From NCBI GenBank assembly GCA_040752855.1, contig JBFMHP010000042.1, positions 98,526 to 162,525 of the forward strand: a DNA stretch of 64,000 bases, written 5' to 3'. Origin of the DNA: JBFMHP01 sp040752855 (GTDB lineage: Bacteria > Pseudomonadota > Gammaproteobacteria > RBG-16-57-12). The position numbers and the translations under genes are program-made. Shown in pieces: positions 34,222-41,896 of the stretch (its first letter is position 1; every line of letters starts with the position of its first letter). The notes under the pieces are model-generated. The model did not search any database. It worked only from the letters and a program-made list of their open reading frames with translations, and was not told where the DNA came from.

Positions 34222-35406
34222 TCAGAGACCGAGCGCCTGGCGCATGACGGTGTTTTTCACCGGCGTCAGCCGGTCGGTGAGGTTGAGGCCCAGGTTGCGC
34301 GCACTTTTCAAGATTGGCTGATCGTTGCTGAACAGGCGTTTGAAGCCATCCATCACCGTGAGCATCAGCAGATTGTCGGCCTTGCGCGCGCGTTCGTAGC
34401 GGCGCAGCACCAGAGCATGGCCGAGGTCCTGCTGCTTGGCGCGGGCATCGCGCAGGGTTTGGATCAAGGCGCGGGCATCACTCAGTCCCAGGTTCACGCC
34501 CTGGCCGGCCAGCGGGTGGATGCTGTGGGCGGCATCGCCGACCAAGGCCAGGCGCGTGGCGGTATAGCGTAGGGTGTGGGAAAGCCGCAGCGGATAGGCC
34601 GCGCGCGCGCCGACCTCCAGCATGCGCCCCAACGCATCGCCGAAGCTCAGGTGCAGTTCCTTGAGGAAGGCGGCTTTGTCCATGGCGACCAGTTGCTCGG
34701 CATGCTCCGGCGCGGTCGACCAGACGATGCCGAAGGTCTTCTCCGCCAAGGGCAGGAAGGCGAGCGGTCCTTCGGCGTTGAAGCGCTGCCAAGCGGTCTC
34801 TTGATGATCGAACTGGGTGCGCACCACCGCCACCACGGCATGTTGCTGATAGCTCCAGCCGTAGGTGGGCAGTCCCGCCTGTTCGCGGGTCCAGGACTGG
34901 CCGCCGTCGGCGCCGACGATGAGGCGCGCGGCGAGTCGCGTGCCGTCCTGCAATGCCAGGGTCGCGCCCTCTTGCGCCAGCAGCAGGGTCTGCGGGAGCG
35001 CCGGGCAATAGCGGGTGATGCCGGGGATAGCGGCGGTGCGCTCCCACAGCGCGGCCTGGATCACGGCGTTTTCGATGATGTGCCCCAGGTCCGGCTCGCC
35101 GATCTCGGCGCTGTCGAAGTGAATGGCGCCGCTGCCGGTGGCATCCCACACCCGCATCTCGCGGTAGGGGCAGATGCGCCGCGCCGCCATGCCGTCCCAG
35201 GCGCCGATGTGCTCGAACATATGCTGCGAGGCGCGAGTAATGGCGCTGGTGCGGATGTCGAATTCGGCCTGCGGCCAGCTGCAATCCGGCGCGCGTGTCT
35301 CGATCAGCGCGACATCGAAATCCTGCTGCGCCAGCTCGCAGGCCAGGGTGGCGCCGACCATGCCGCCGCCGACGATGATCAAGTCGTGATGCTGGAAGTC
35401 GCTCAT
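34222..35406 (-). CDS. ubiI: 2-octaprenylphenol hydroxylase, UbiI/VisC-like FAD monooxygenase
   Basis: 394 residues from the ATG at 35404-35406, which overlaps the ubiH stop by four bases (ATGA). The FAD dinucleotide motif is IIVGGGMVGATLA, and the second FAD motif is VGDAAHSIHPLAGQGVNLG. The GDAAH form and position after ubiH match UbiI. It acts in the C5 hydroxylation step of ubiquinone synthesis. A longer frame upstream merely overlaps ubiH. Confidence 0.88.
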   Translation of the reverse strand: MSDFQHHDLIIVGGGMVGATLACELAQQDFDVALIETRAPDCSWPQAEFDIRTSAITRASQHMFEHIGAWDGMAARRICPYREMRVWDATGSGAIHFDSAEIGEPDLGHIIENAVIQAALWERTAAIPGITRYCPALPQTLLLAQEGATLALQDGTRLAARLIVGADGGQSWTREQAGLPTYGWSYQQHAVVAVVRTQFDHQETAWQRFNAEGPLAFLPLAEKTFGIVWSTAPEHAEQLVAMDKAAFLKELHLSFGDALGRMLEVGARAAYPLRLSHTLRYTATRLALVGDAAHSIHPLAGQGVNLGLSDARALIQTLRDARAKQQDLGHALVLRRYERARKADNLLMLTVMDGFKRLFSNDQPILKSARNLGLNLTDRLTPVKNTVMRQALGL

Positions 35407-36629
35407 AGGGGCAGTCCTCGGTTGAGTCGCGGCTGCTTGCCCAGCAGCCCCATGGCTTGGCGGCTCAGCAGGCGCTTGAGCGGCGGGCACAGGTCCAGCG
35501 TGCTCAGGCCCAGGTTGCGCGCCAAGGCGAGCGGTTTGGATGGATTGCTGAAGATGCGCACCAGGCTGTCGGTGAAGCGAATGACACGGTCATGATCCTG
35601 TTCGCGCCAGTGGCGGTAGCGCTGCAAGGTATCGAGCGCGCCGATGTCCTGCCCCGCGCGCCGGGCCTGGCAGATCACCTCGGCGAGTACCGAGACATCG
35701 CGGATGCCGAGGTTGAAACCCTGGCCTGCGATCGGGTGGATGGTGTGGGCGGCATTGCCGATCAGGGCGAGCCGCGGACGCACCTGTTCCTTGGCGCGCA
35801 GCAGGCGCAGCGGATAGGCGTGGCGCTCGCCGACGTGTTGCAGTCGGCCCAAGCGATAACCAAAGCGCTCCTGCAGCCGCGCGAGAAACGCCGCATCACT
35901 CAGCTGCATGGTCGCAGTGACATCGGCGTGGCGCTGGGTCCACACCAGCGCGCAGCGGCCCTCGCTCATCGGCAGCAGCGCCAGCGGGCCGCTGTCGGTG
36001 AAGCGCTCGTAGGCGGTGTTCTGATGCGGCTTGCCGGGGGTGATGTTGGCGATGATGGCCGTCTGGCCGTAGTCGTCGCTGCTTGCTTCGATGTTTAGCA
36101 GTTCGCGCACCAAAGAATTGCCGCCATCGGCGGCGGCGACCAGCGTGGCGCGCACCTGACGCTCACCTTCAGCCGTGGCGACGGTGGCGGTGATGTGATC
36201 CTCGGCGTAATTCAGGCCGGTCAGGCGCGCGGGGCAGAACAGCGTGAGATTGTCCTGCTGCTGGATCTGGCGCGTGAGGGTGGCGCCCAGCTCACGCCCG
36301 ATCACGACATAGCCGAGGGCCGCCACGCCCTCCTCAGTGCAGTCCAAGTGGGTGAAGCCGAAATGGCCGCGATCCGAGACGTGGATCTTTTCAATCGGTG
36401 TAGCGTAGCGGGCGATGTGCGCCCACAGTCCCAGCCCCTCGAAGATGCGCCGCGTGCCGAACGACAGAGCGATAGCGCGATCGTCATAGGCCGGCTGTTG
36501 CGCGGCGTCAAACGGCACCGCCTCGATCATGGCGATGCGCAGCGGCTGGCGCGCCAGGGCGCAGGCGAGGCTCGCCCCGGCCAGGCCGCCGCCGATGATC
36601 AACAGGTCATAGTCGATATTCGTCATCAC
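35403..36629 (-). CDS. ubiH: 2-octaprenyl-6-methoxyphenyl hydroxylase
   Basis: 408 residues. The FAD motif is IIGGGLAGASLACAL and the second motif GNAAHTIHPIAGQGFNLGIRD has the GNAA form typical of UbiH. Works in aerobic ubiquinone synthesis. It is translationally coupled to ubiI. The gene order pepP-ubiH-ubiI is the same as in E. coli, although a 320-base repeat-filled gap separates it here from pepP. Confidence 0.9.
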   Translation of the reverse strand: MMTNIDYDLLIIGGGLAGASLACALARQPLRIAMIEAVPFDAAQQPAYDDRAIALSFGTRRIFEGLGLWAHIARYATPIEKIHVSDRGHFGFTHLDCTEEGVAALGYVVIGRELGATLTRQIQQQDNLTLFCPARLTGLNYAEDHITATVATAEGERQVRATLVAAADGGNSLVRELLNIEASSDDYGQTAIIANITPGKPHQNTAYERFTDSGPLALLPMSEGRCALVWTQRHADVTATMQLSDAAFLARLQERFGYRLGRLQHVGERHAYPLRLLRAKEQVRPRLALIGNAAHTIHPIAGQGFNLGIRDVSVLAEVICQARRAGQDIGALDTLQRYRHWREQDHDRVIRFTDSLVRIFSNPSKPLALARNLGLSTLDLCPPLKRLLSRQAMGLLGKQPRLNRGLPL

Positions 36630-36640
36630 TGCCGCCTTTT

Positions 36641-36927
36641 AAGCGTCCTCTCTCTGGGAGGGGGTTGTGGTGATAAAAGAATTGTAGGTTGGGCTGACGC
36701 AGGAAGCCCAACGTTTGGGCGCCTGTTGGGCTTCGCAGGCTCTGTCCAACCTACGATCTGTGATCCTCTAAGCTCCCTCTCCCTTAGGGAGAGGGTTGGG
36801 GTGAGGGGATCAAAATGAAAACATAGCACCCCATTATTGCCCCCTCATCCTGTGCTTCTCGACTCGGGTTCCGGACTTCGTCCTACCGACTCCATCCATG
36901 GAGTCGTCCCTAAGGGAGAAGGGACTC
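36641..36927. repeat. Compound repeat island between pepP and ubiH
   Basis: This gap of about 320 bases holds no gene but three repeats. A CCCTCTCCC-type repeat (36641-36809) is interrupted by a GTAGGTTGGG...CCAACCTAC palindrome at 36684-36754. A second, inverted copy of the CCCTCTCCC type (36841-36927) contains a 48-base insert at 36860-36907 that recurs at 59075-59122 with one difference. Confidence 0.85.
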
Positions 36928-36948
36928 ACGTTTGCAGCTTCCTGAGTA

Positions 36949-38253
36949 TCACTTCGCCATCAACGCCTCGATCTCCGCCACCGTCTTGGGCACTCCGGCG
37001 GTCAGCACCTCGTGGCCGTCCTGGGTGACGACGACATCATCCTCGATGCGGATGCCGATGTCCCACCACTTCTTGGCGATGTCGCGGCTGCCGCCGGCCA
37101 CATAGATGCCGGGCTCGACCGTCATCACCATGCCGGGCTCCAGCACGCGCCATTCATCGCCGACCTTGTAGTCACCGACGTCATGCACATCCATGCCGAG
37201 CCAGTGGCCGGTGCGGTGCATGTAGAAGCGGCGATAGGCCTGGTCCTTGATCAGCTTGGGCACACTGCCCTTAAGCAGTTTCAGTTTGACCATGCCCTTA
37301 GTGAGCACCTTCACCGCCGCCTCGTGTGGGTCATTCCAGTGATTGCCGGGTTTGACCTGTTCGATCGCCGCGTATTGCGCCTCGAGCACCAGTTCATACA
37401 GCGCGCGCTGCTCAGGCGAGAATGTGCCGTTGACCGGAAAGGTGCGGGTGATGTCGGAGGCGTAGCATTCGTATTCCGCGCCGGCGTCGATCAGCAGCAG
37501 ATCGCCGTCCTGGAGTGCGCAGTCGTTTTCGCGATAGTGCAGGATGCAGCCGTTGACGCCACCGCCGACGATCGATTCGTACGCCGCGCGGCAATTGTGC
37601 TTACGAAAATGATAGAGCAGCTCGGCCTCGATTTCATATTCCATCTTCCCAGGCCGGCAGGCCTGCATGGCGCGCACGTGGGCTGCGGCCGCGACCTCCG
37701 CGGCGTGGCGCATCAGTTTGAGTTCGCTGCGGCTCTTGTATAGGCGCATGTCATGCAGCAGATGATCGAGCGCGACGAATTCATACGGGCTGTGCACGCC
37801 GGCGCGCGATTGCGTGCGCAGGCGATGCACCCACTCGGTGAGCTGGGTGTCGAATTTGCGGTGGATGCCGAAGGTGTAATACACGCGATCGGTTTTCTCG
37901 ATCAGTCCGGGCAGGATGTCGTCGATGTCGGTGATCGGAAAGGCATCATCGGCGCCGTAGCGTTCGCGCGCGCCTTCGAGGCCGGCGCGCCGCCCGTGCC
38001 AGGTCTCCTGCTCGGGGTTGCGCTCGCGGCAGAACAGCAGGTATTCGCCGTTGGGATTGCCGGGCCGCAACACCATCACGGCCTCGGGTTCCGGGAAGCC
38101 GGTGAGGTAGTAAAAATCGCTGTCCGGGCGATACGGATACTCGGCGTCACGGTTGCGGATGCGCACCGGGGCGGTCGGCAGGATGGCGATGGCGCCACTG
38201 CCCATCATGTGCATCAATTGCTTACGACGTTTGGGAAATTCCTTCAGATTCAT
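36949..38253 (-). CDS. pepP: Xaa-Pro aminopeptidase P
   Basis: 434 residues, usual length. Pita-bread metallopeptidase that removes residues ahead of proline in the cytoplasm. Metal ligands appear as LIDAGAEYECYASDITRTF (two Asp), GHWLGMDVHD (His), TVEPGIY (Glu) and IRIEDDVVV (Glu). It lies directly after ygfB, as in E. coli. Confidence 0.96.
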   Translation of the reverse strand: MNLKEFPKRRKQLMHMMGSGAIAILPTAPVRIRNRDAEYPYRPDSDFYYLTGFPEPEAVMVLRPGNPNGEYLLFCRERNPEQETWHGRRAGLEGARERYGADDAFPITDIDDILPGLIEKTDRVYYTFGIHRKFDTQLTEWVHRLRTQSRAGVHSPYEFVALDHLLHDMRLYKSRSELKLMRHAAEVAAAAHVRAMQACRPGKMEYEIEAELLYHFRKHNCRAAYESIVGGGVNGCILHYRENDCALQDGDLLLIDAGAEYECYASDITRTFPVNGTFSPEQRALYELVLEAQYAAIEQVKPGNHWNDPHEAAVKVLTKGMVKLKLLKGSVPKLIKDQAYRRFYMHRTGHWLGMDVHDVGDYKVGDEWRVLEPGMVMTVEPGIYVAGGSRDIAKKWWDIGIRIEDDVVVTQDGHEVLTAGVPKTVAEIEALMAK

Positions 38254-38274
38254 AGTGCGGCGCGGCTCGGTTTA

Positions 38275-38844
38275 TCAATGCAGTTGGCGATTCGGTGCGC
38301 TGCTGGTCGGGTTGAGCAGTTCGTTGATCAACAGCGCGCCCATGCGGATGTATTCGACCAGCTCCTCGAAGGCGGCGCGATCTTCCTCGGTGTCATCCTG
38401 CGGATAGTGACCGGCGCGGGAGATTTCCATCAGGTCCTGGCAGAACTCGGCGGCCTCGCCCGGCAAGGCGTTGAAATCGCTGATGCCGCTGTTGCTCAGA
38501 CCCACCAGGAAACCGTGGCACCAATCGGCCAGGGCCTCGGTCAGGAGCTGCAGATCCTGGTCATCTTCCGGCAGCAACACCTGAAAACCGCATTCGGGAT
38601 CGTTGAGCTCCGTCAGGATGACCCGGGTGCAGTGCTCGAGCAGATCGTAGGCCTCGTGGCCCAACACATCACCCGCTTCGGGGCGGGGGACGGTCTGCTC
38701 CAGGGCGCGCAGGCCGATCGTGCCCTGTGCGCAGAGCATGCCGCTCAAGGTGCCGTGGAATTCGGCGGCGGCAAAATCGGCGCCCAGGCGCTCAAGGGCT
38801 TGATCGATCGCGAAATAGTCGACGGGGAGGTTTTCATCTTGCAT
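38275..38844 (-). CDS. ygfB: UPF0149 family protein YgfB
   Basis: 189 residues from the ATG at 38842-38844, close to the 192 of E. coli YgfB; a longer frame to 38901 is less likely. AEFHGTLSGMLCAQG near the start and WCHGFLVGLS are signature segments. Its exact function is not established. First gene of the leftward ygfB-pepP-ubiH-ubiI run and divergent from the zapA side. Confidence 0.9.
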   Translation of the reverse strand: MQDENLPVDYFAIDQALERLGADFAAAEFHGTLSGMLCAQGTIGLRALEQTVPRPEAGDVLGHEAYDLLEHCTRVILTELNDPECGFQVLLPEDDQDLQLLTEALADWCHGFLVGLSNSGISDFNALPGEAAEFCQDLMEISRAGHYPQDDTEEDRAAFEELVEYIRMGALLINELLNPTSSAPNRQLH

Positions 38845-38981
38845 GGTGAATGAGGGTTCCAAATCTTGTCCCGGCAGTCTAGCAGCTTGCGTTAACAACA
38901 TAAATCAAGTTGTGGCGCGGCCGATTGACCTCGTTACGGCCTGGGCACTAATATTGGCAGTCTTGCCGAGGCGATCATCCG

Positions 38982-39191
38982 ATGTGGGACACTGAACTGA
39001 AAAAACTCGAATACCTGGTCGATGACCTGCTCAAGGCTTGCGAGTCTCTGAAGCGGGAGAACGCCGCGTTGCGTGAGAGCCAGCAGGCCCTGATCGCCGA
39101 GCGGGCTCAACTCATCGAGAAGCACGAGCTGGCGCGCACCAAGGTGGAGGCGATGATTCAACGCATGAAGGCCGGGGGGCAGCAAACATGA
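38982..39191 (+). CDS. TIGR02449-type coiled-coil protein
   Basis: 69 residues, nearly all predicted coiled coil with heptad leucines (LEYLVDDLLKACESLKREN). Small proteins of this family sit just upstream of zapA in many gammaproteobacteria and resemble ZapB in layout. The stop overlaps the zapA start (ATGA), so the two are coupled. A cell-division role is inferred from context. Confidence 0.88.
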   Translation: MWDTELKKLEYLVDDLLKACESLKRENAALRESQQALIAERAQLIEKHELARTKVEAMIQRMKAGGQQT

Positions 39192-39502
39192 AGTCCGAAC
39201 CGGTTCAGGTAACCGTCGAAATCCAGGGCAAGGAGTATCGTATCGCCTGTCCGCCCGAGGAGCAGGACGGTCTGATCGCCTCCGCGCGGATGCTGGATCA
39301 GAAGATGCAAGAGATCCGCGCCAGCGGCAAGATCATCGGGCATGAACGTATCGCCGTGATGGCGGCGCTCAATATCGCCCATGAATTACTGCGGTACAAA
39401 TCCGAAGAAGCCACGTATAATAAATCACTAGGAACCGGTATCCGGCAGCTGCAAGACAAGGTGCAAAGCGCTTTGAGCAGCTTGAAGCAGATGGAGCTGT
39501 AG
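39188..39502 (+). CDS. zapA: Cell division protein ZapA
   Basis: 104 residues, standard length. N-terminal VQVTVEIQGKEYRIACPPEE is the ZapA globular domain and the C-terminal half is a long helix for dimer and tetramer assembly. It promotes FtsZ bundling at the division ring. Followed immediately by 6S RNA, the conserved neighbour. Confidence 0.95.
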   Translation: MKSEPVQVTVEIQGKEYRIACPPEEQDGLIASARMLDQKMQEIRASGKIIGHERIAVMAALNIAHELLRYKSEEATYNKSLGTGIRQLQDKVQSALSSLKQMEL

Positions 39503-39514
39503 GGTTAAAAGTTT

Positions 39515-39700
39515 GGTGTTCCCTGTGGTGTTCGTCAGCATTCTGTGTTTTCTTGAGCCTACAAATTACTGTACCGGGAACGTGAATACCGGCGTTGTGT
39601 GCAAGTCCGCTCGACGGAAAGCCTAATATGCCGGCGATCGATCCCACTTGAACCACTAGGTTCAAGACCAACGAATGCAACGGCACAGGCGGGGAACACC
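39515..39700 (+). ncRNA. ssrS: 6S RNA
   Basis: The terminal helix GGTGTTCCC (39515-39523) with GGGAACACC (39692-39700) is perfect. Between them are the conserved features of 6S RNA, including the internal hairpin ACTTGAACCACTAGGTTCAA and the closing-stem sides around the central bubble. The span of 186 bases and the place between zapA and fau match E. coli ssrS. 6S RNA binds sigma-70 RNA polymerase and modulates transcription in stationary phase. Ends are estimated from the helix. Confidence 0.93.
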
Positions 39701-39711
39701 ATCTATCTAAT

Positions 39712-40311
39712 ATGACCACACGCGCAGACATCCGACAGAAGATGCGCGCCCAACGCCGCGCCCTCGATCCCAAGCAACGCCATCAAGCTTCCAGCAAACT
39801 CGCGCAACTTATTTCACAGCAGCATTGGTTTCGCGCCGGCGTGCATATCGCCTGCTATCTCGCCAACGACGGTGAAATGGATCTCGCCCCGCTCATCGAG
39901 CGCATCGCCGCCATGCGCAAGGTTGTTTATCTGCCGGTGCTCTCCCCGGGCAGGGACAAGCGCCTGTGGTTCGCGCCGTACACGCCGGGAGATCCGCTGC
40001 ATCCGAATCAATACGGTATTCCCGAGCCGGTGGTTGCGCCGGACCAGTGGCTCGATCCGCGACAGCTCGATCTGGTGCTGATGCCGCTGGTGGCCTTCGA
40101 TCTGGCGGGCAATCGTCTCGGCATGGGCGGCGGTTACTACGATCGCAGCTTCGAATTTCTGCGTCGGTCGATGGGGTTGGAGCGACCACGCCTGGTCGGC
40201 GTGGCCTATGAATTTCAGAGGCTGACCGCGCTGGCCGCCGAGCCGTGGGATGTCCCGATGCATGCGGTGGTCACCGAGCGCGCATGTCATACGTTCAAGA
40301 GGAAGCCATGA
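39712..40311 (+). CDS. fau: 5-formyltetrahydrofolate cyclo-ligase
   Basis: 199 residues. Converts 5-formyl-THF to methenyl-THF using ATP. RQKMRAQRRAL near the start and the phosphate loop GMGGGYYDRSF identify the family. The start lies 12 bases after the end of 6S RNA, so a shared transcript as in E. coli ssrS-fau is likely. The stop overlaps the next start (ATGA). Confidence 0.95.
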   Translation: MTTRADIRQKMRAQRRALDPKQRHQASSKLAQLISQQHWFRAGVHIACYLANDGEMDLAPLIERIAAMRKVVYLPVLSPGRDKRLWFAPYTPGDPLHPNQYGIPEPVVAPDQWLDPRQLDLVLMPLVAFDLAGNRLGMGGGYYDRSFEFLRRSMGLERPRLVGVAYEFQRLTALAAEPWDVPMHAVVTERACHTFKRKP

Positions 40312-40766
40312 GTTACTGGTTGATGAAATCCGAACCCGATGTGTTCGGCATTGATGATCTCAAACAACGTCCACGCCAGACCGAACACTGGGACGGCGTG
40401 CGCAACTATCAAGCGCGGAACATGATGCGCGACCAGATGCGCCGTGGTGATCAGGTGTTGTTCTATCACTCCAATTGCGAAACGCCCGGCATTGTTGGCA
40501 TCGCCGAGATCGTCAAAGAAGCCTATCCCGATCACAGCGCCTGGAATCCCGAAAGCAAATACTTTGATCCGAAAAGCACGCCGGACAATCCGCGCTGGTT
40601 CATGGTCGATGTGAAATTCGTGCGCAAATTCAAACGCACCATCAGTCTCGCCGAATTGAAGGCCCATCCCGCGCTGGAAAACACGGCCGTGGTGCGCAAG
40701 GGCAACCGCCTGTCGATCAATCCGGTGAGCGAGCAGGAGTGGCAGGCGATCCTCGATATGGAGTGA
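40308..40766 (+). CDS. EVE-domain protein (Thy28-like)
   Basis: 152 residues from the ATG at 40308, coupled to fau by a four-base overlap. SYWLMKSEPDVFGIDDL and WDGVRNYQARNMMRDQM are the EVE/PUA-like signature. EVE proteins are thought to bind modified bases in nucleic acid. The specific ligand is unknown. The family is often found near fau or zapA in proteobacteria. Confidence 0.93.
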   Translation: MSYWLMKSEPDVFGIDDLKQRPRQTEHWDGVRNYQARNMMRDQMRRGDQVLFYHSNCETPGIVGIAEIVKEAYPDHSAWNPESKYFDPKSTPDNPRWFMVDVKFVRKFKRTISLAELKAHPALENTAVVRKGNRLSINPVSEQEWQAILDME

Positions 40767-40840
40767 TGCGCGGCGACACTGCGCGCGCGATTGCTTCAAG
40801 GGGCATTTTTTCGCGACGCAGGCGGTGCAATCAGTGGTAA

Positions 40841-40846
40841 TATAAC
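40841..40846 (+). promoter_or_regulatory. Possible -10 element of the tRNA-Ser promoter
   Basis: TATAAC followed by a GC-rich discriminator (GCTCCCCCC) lies about 35 bases ahead of the mature tRNA end. No good -35 match stands out, so this is tentative. Confidence 0.35.
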
Positions 40847-40851
40847 GCTCC

Positions 40852-40875
40852 CCCCGGCGCGCTCAAGCGCCGGGG
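40852..40875 (+). other. GC-rich hairpin in the tRNA-Ser leader
   Basis: CCCCGGCGC and GCGCCGGGG form a perfect 9-bp stem with a six-base loop, ending 4 bases before the first base of the mature tRNA. It may be a processing element in the pre-tRNA, or a remnant terminator of the upstream EVE gene (no T run follows). Confidence 0.6.
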
Positions 40876-40879
40876 TTGT

Positions 40880-40969
<90 letters not shown>

Positions 40970-40985
40970 CTATCAAACAAGCCAA

Positions 40986-41015
40986 GCCGTCGAAGTTTCC
41001 TTTGACGGCTTTTTT
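40986..41015 (+). terminator. Intrinsic terminator of tRNA-Ser, repeat copy 1
   Basis: GCCGTCGAAG TTTC CTTTGACGGC followed by TTTTTT. A 10-bp stem with one G-U pair, 16 bases after the CCA end. Confidence 0.9.
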
Positions 41016-41161
41016 GTTGCCGAGAGGGAGGGTGAGAACCCTCGTTGGGTTCGACAAAATCGCCGGGAGCGATTTTGGACGGCCGCAGGCCGGCCCCGCA
41101 GGGGCGAGGCGCAGGAAGCGCCGAGCAATCCCTCCCTCTCCGCCACTATCAAACAAGCCAA

Positions 41162-41190
41162 GCCGCTGAAGTTTCCTTTGGCGGCTTTTT
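41162..41190 (+). terminator. Intrinsic terminator, repeat copy 2
   Basis: GCCGCTGAAG TTTC CTTTGGCGGC followed by TTTTT. Compared with copy 1, one U-A pair has become C-G and a C-G pair has become U-G, so pairing is kept despite sequence change. Confidence 0.85.
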
Positions 41191-41312
41191 GTTGCCGAGA
41201 GGGAGGGTGAGAACCCTCGTTGGGTTCGACAAAATCGCCGGGAGCGATTTTGGACGGCCGCCAGCCGGCCCCGAACAATCCCTCCCCGACCTAGGCAACC
41301 ATCAGACAGTTG

Positions 41313-41879
41313 TTATGTCGCAAGTTTTTCATAAACGCCATACCCCCAATATCGGGTTCCCGGCGCTTTCGGGCCGTGCCACCCGCGTGACAACAGTTCT
41401 TTTGCGATGAACGTGTTCATGAATCCATGGCCGATGTGAAGCACTGAGCCATGTTCTTTCGCCAAATGTTCTAATTTACCGGCGGCCTCCGTGGCCCTTT
41501 GTTTGGCGTGAGCCAGACTCTCGGCGTTTTCGGCATACCCGAGTAACCACAGCAGCCTGAATACCGCTGCCCAGGCGGCGGGCGAGGCCTTTGGGGTTTT
41601 CCAGTTGGCGTACGGTAAACCCATCTCCCTGAAGATCGGATCGACCACGAGCGCTTTGTGTTGAGTCAGCCGCTGCGCGGATTCCATTGATCGTCTTAAG
41701 TCGCTGCACGCAACCACGTGACATTCGCTTGCTATGCGAATGGCATCGGCCGCGGGGGCGCTGTCGCGGTGAATGCCGGATGAATCGTACGATGCGATCC
41801 AGGTGTGAAGGTCGTGCGCCATGATGCTGCCATGGTCTTTGACCTCCGGTTTTCCATGTCGGAGCAGGACGATCTTCAC
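41313..41879 (-). CDS. Histidine phosphatase superfamily protein
   Basis: 188 residues. The catalytic RHG motif is in IVLLRHGKPEV near the start, and a second histidine occurs in VLHIGHGFMN. This is the branch that includes SixA and phosphoglycerate mutase-like phosphatases. Substrate not inferable. It lies 17 bases after the ilvA stop on the same strand and may be read with it. Confidence 0.85.
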   Translation of the reverse strand: MKIVLLRHGKPEVKDHGSIMAHDLHTWIASYDSSGIHRDSAPAADAIRIASECHVVACSDLRRSMESAQRLTQHKALVVDPIFREMGLPYANWKTPKASPAAWAAVFRLLWLLGYAENAESLAHAKQRATEAAGKLEHLAKEHGSVLHIGHGFMNTFIAKELLSRGWHGPKAPGTRYWGYGVYEKLAT

Positions 41880-41896
41880 TCTCGGCGGTCGAGGTG

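Noticed and set aside
38845..38901. Longer start for ygfB
   Set aside because: The ATG at 38842-38844 gives the usual family length and the conserved N-terminal alignment; the extra 19 residues have no counterpart.
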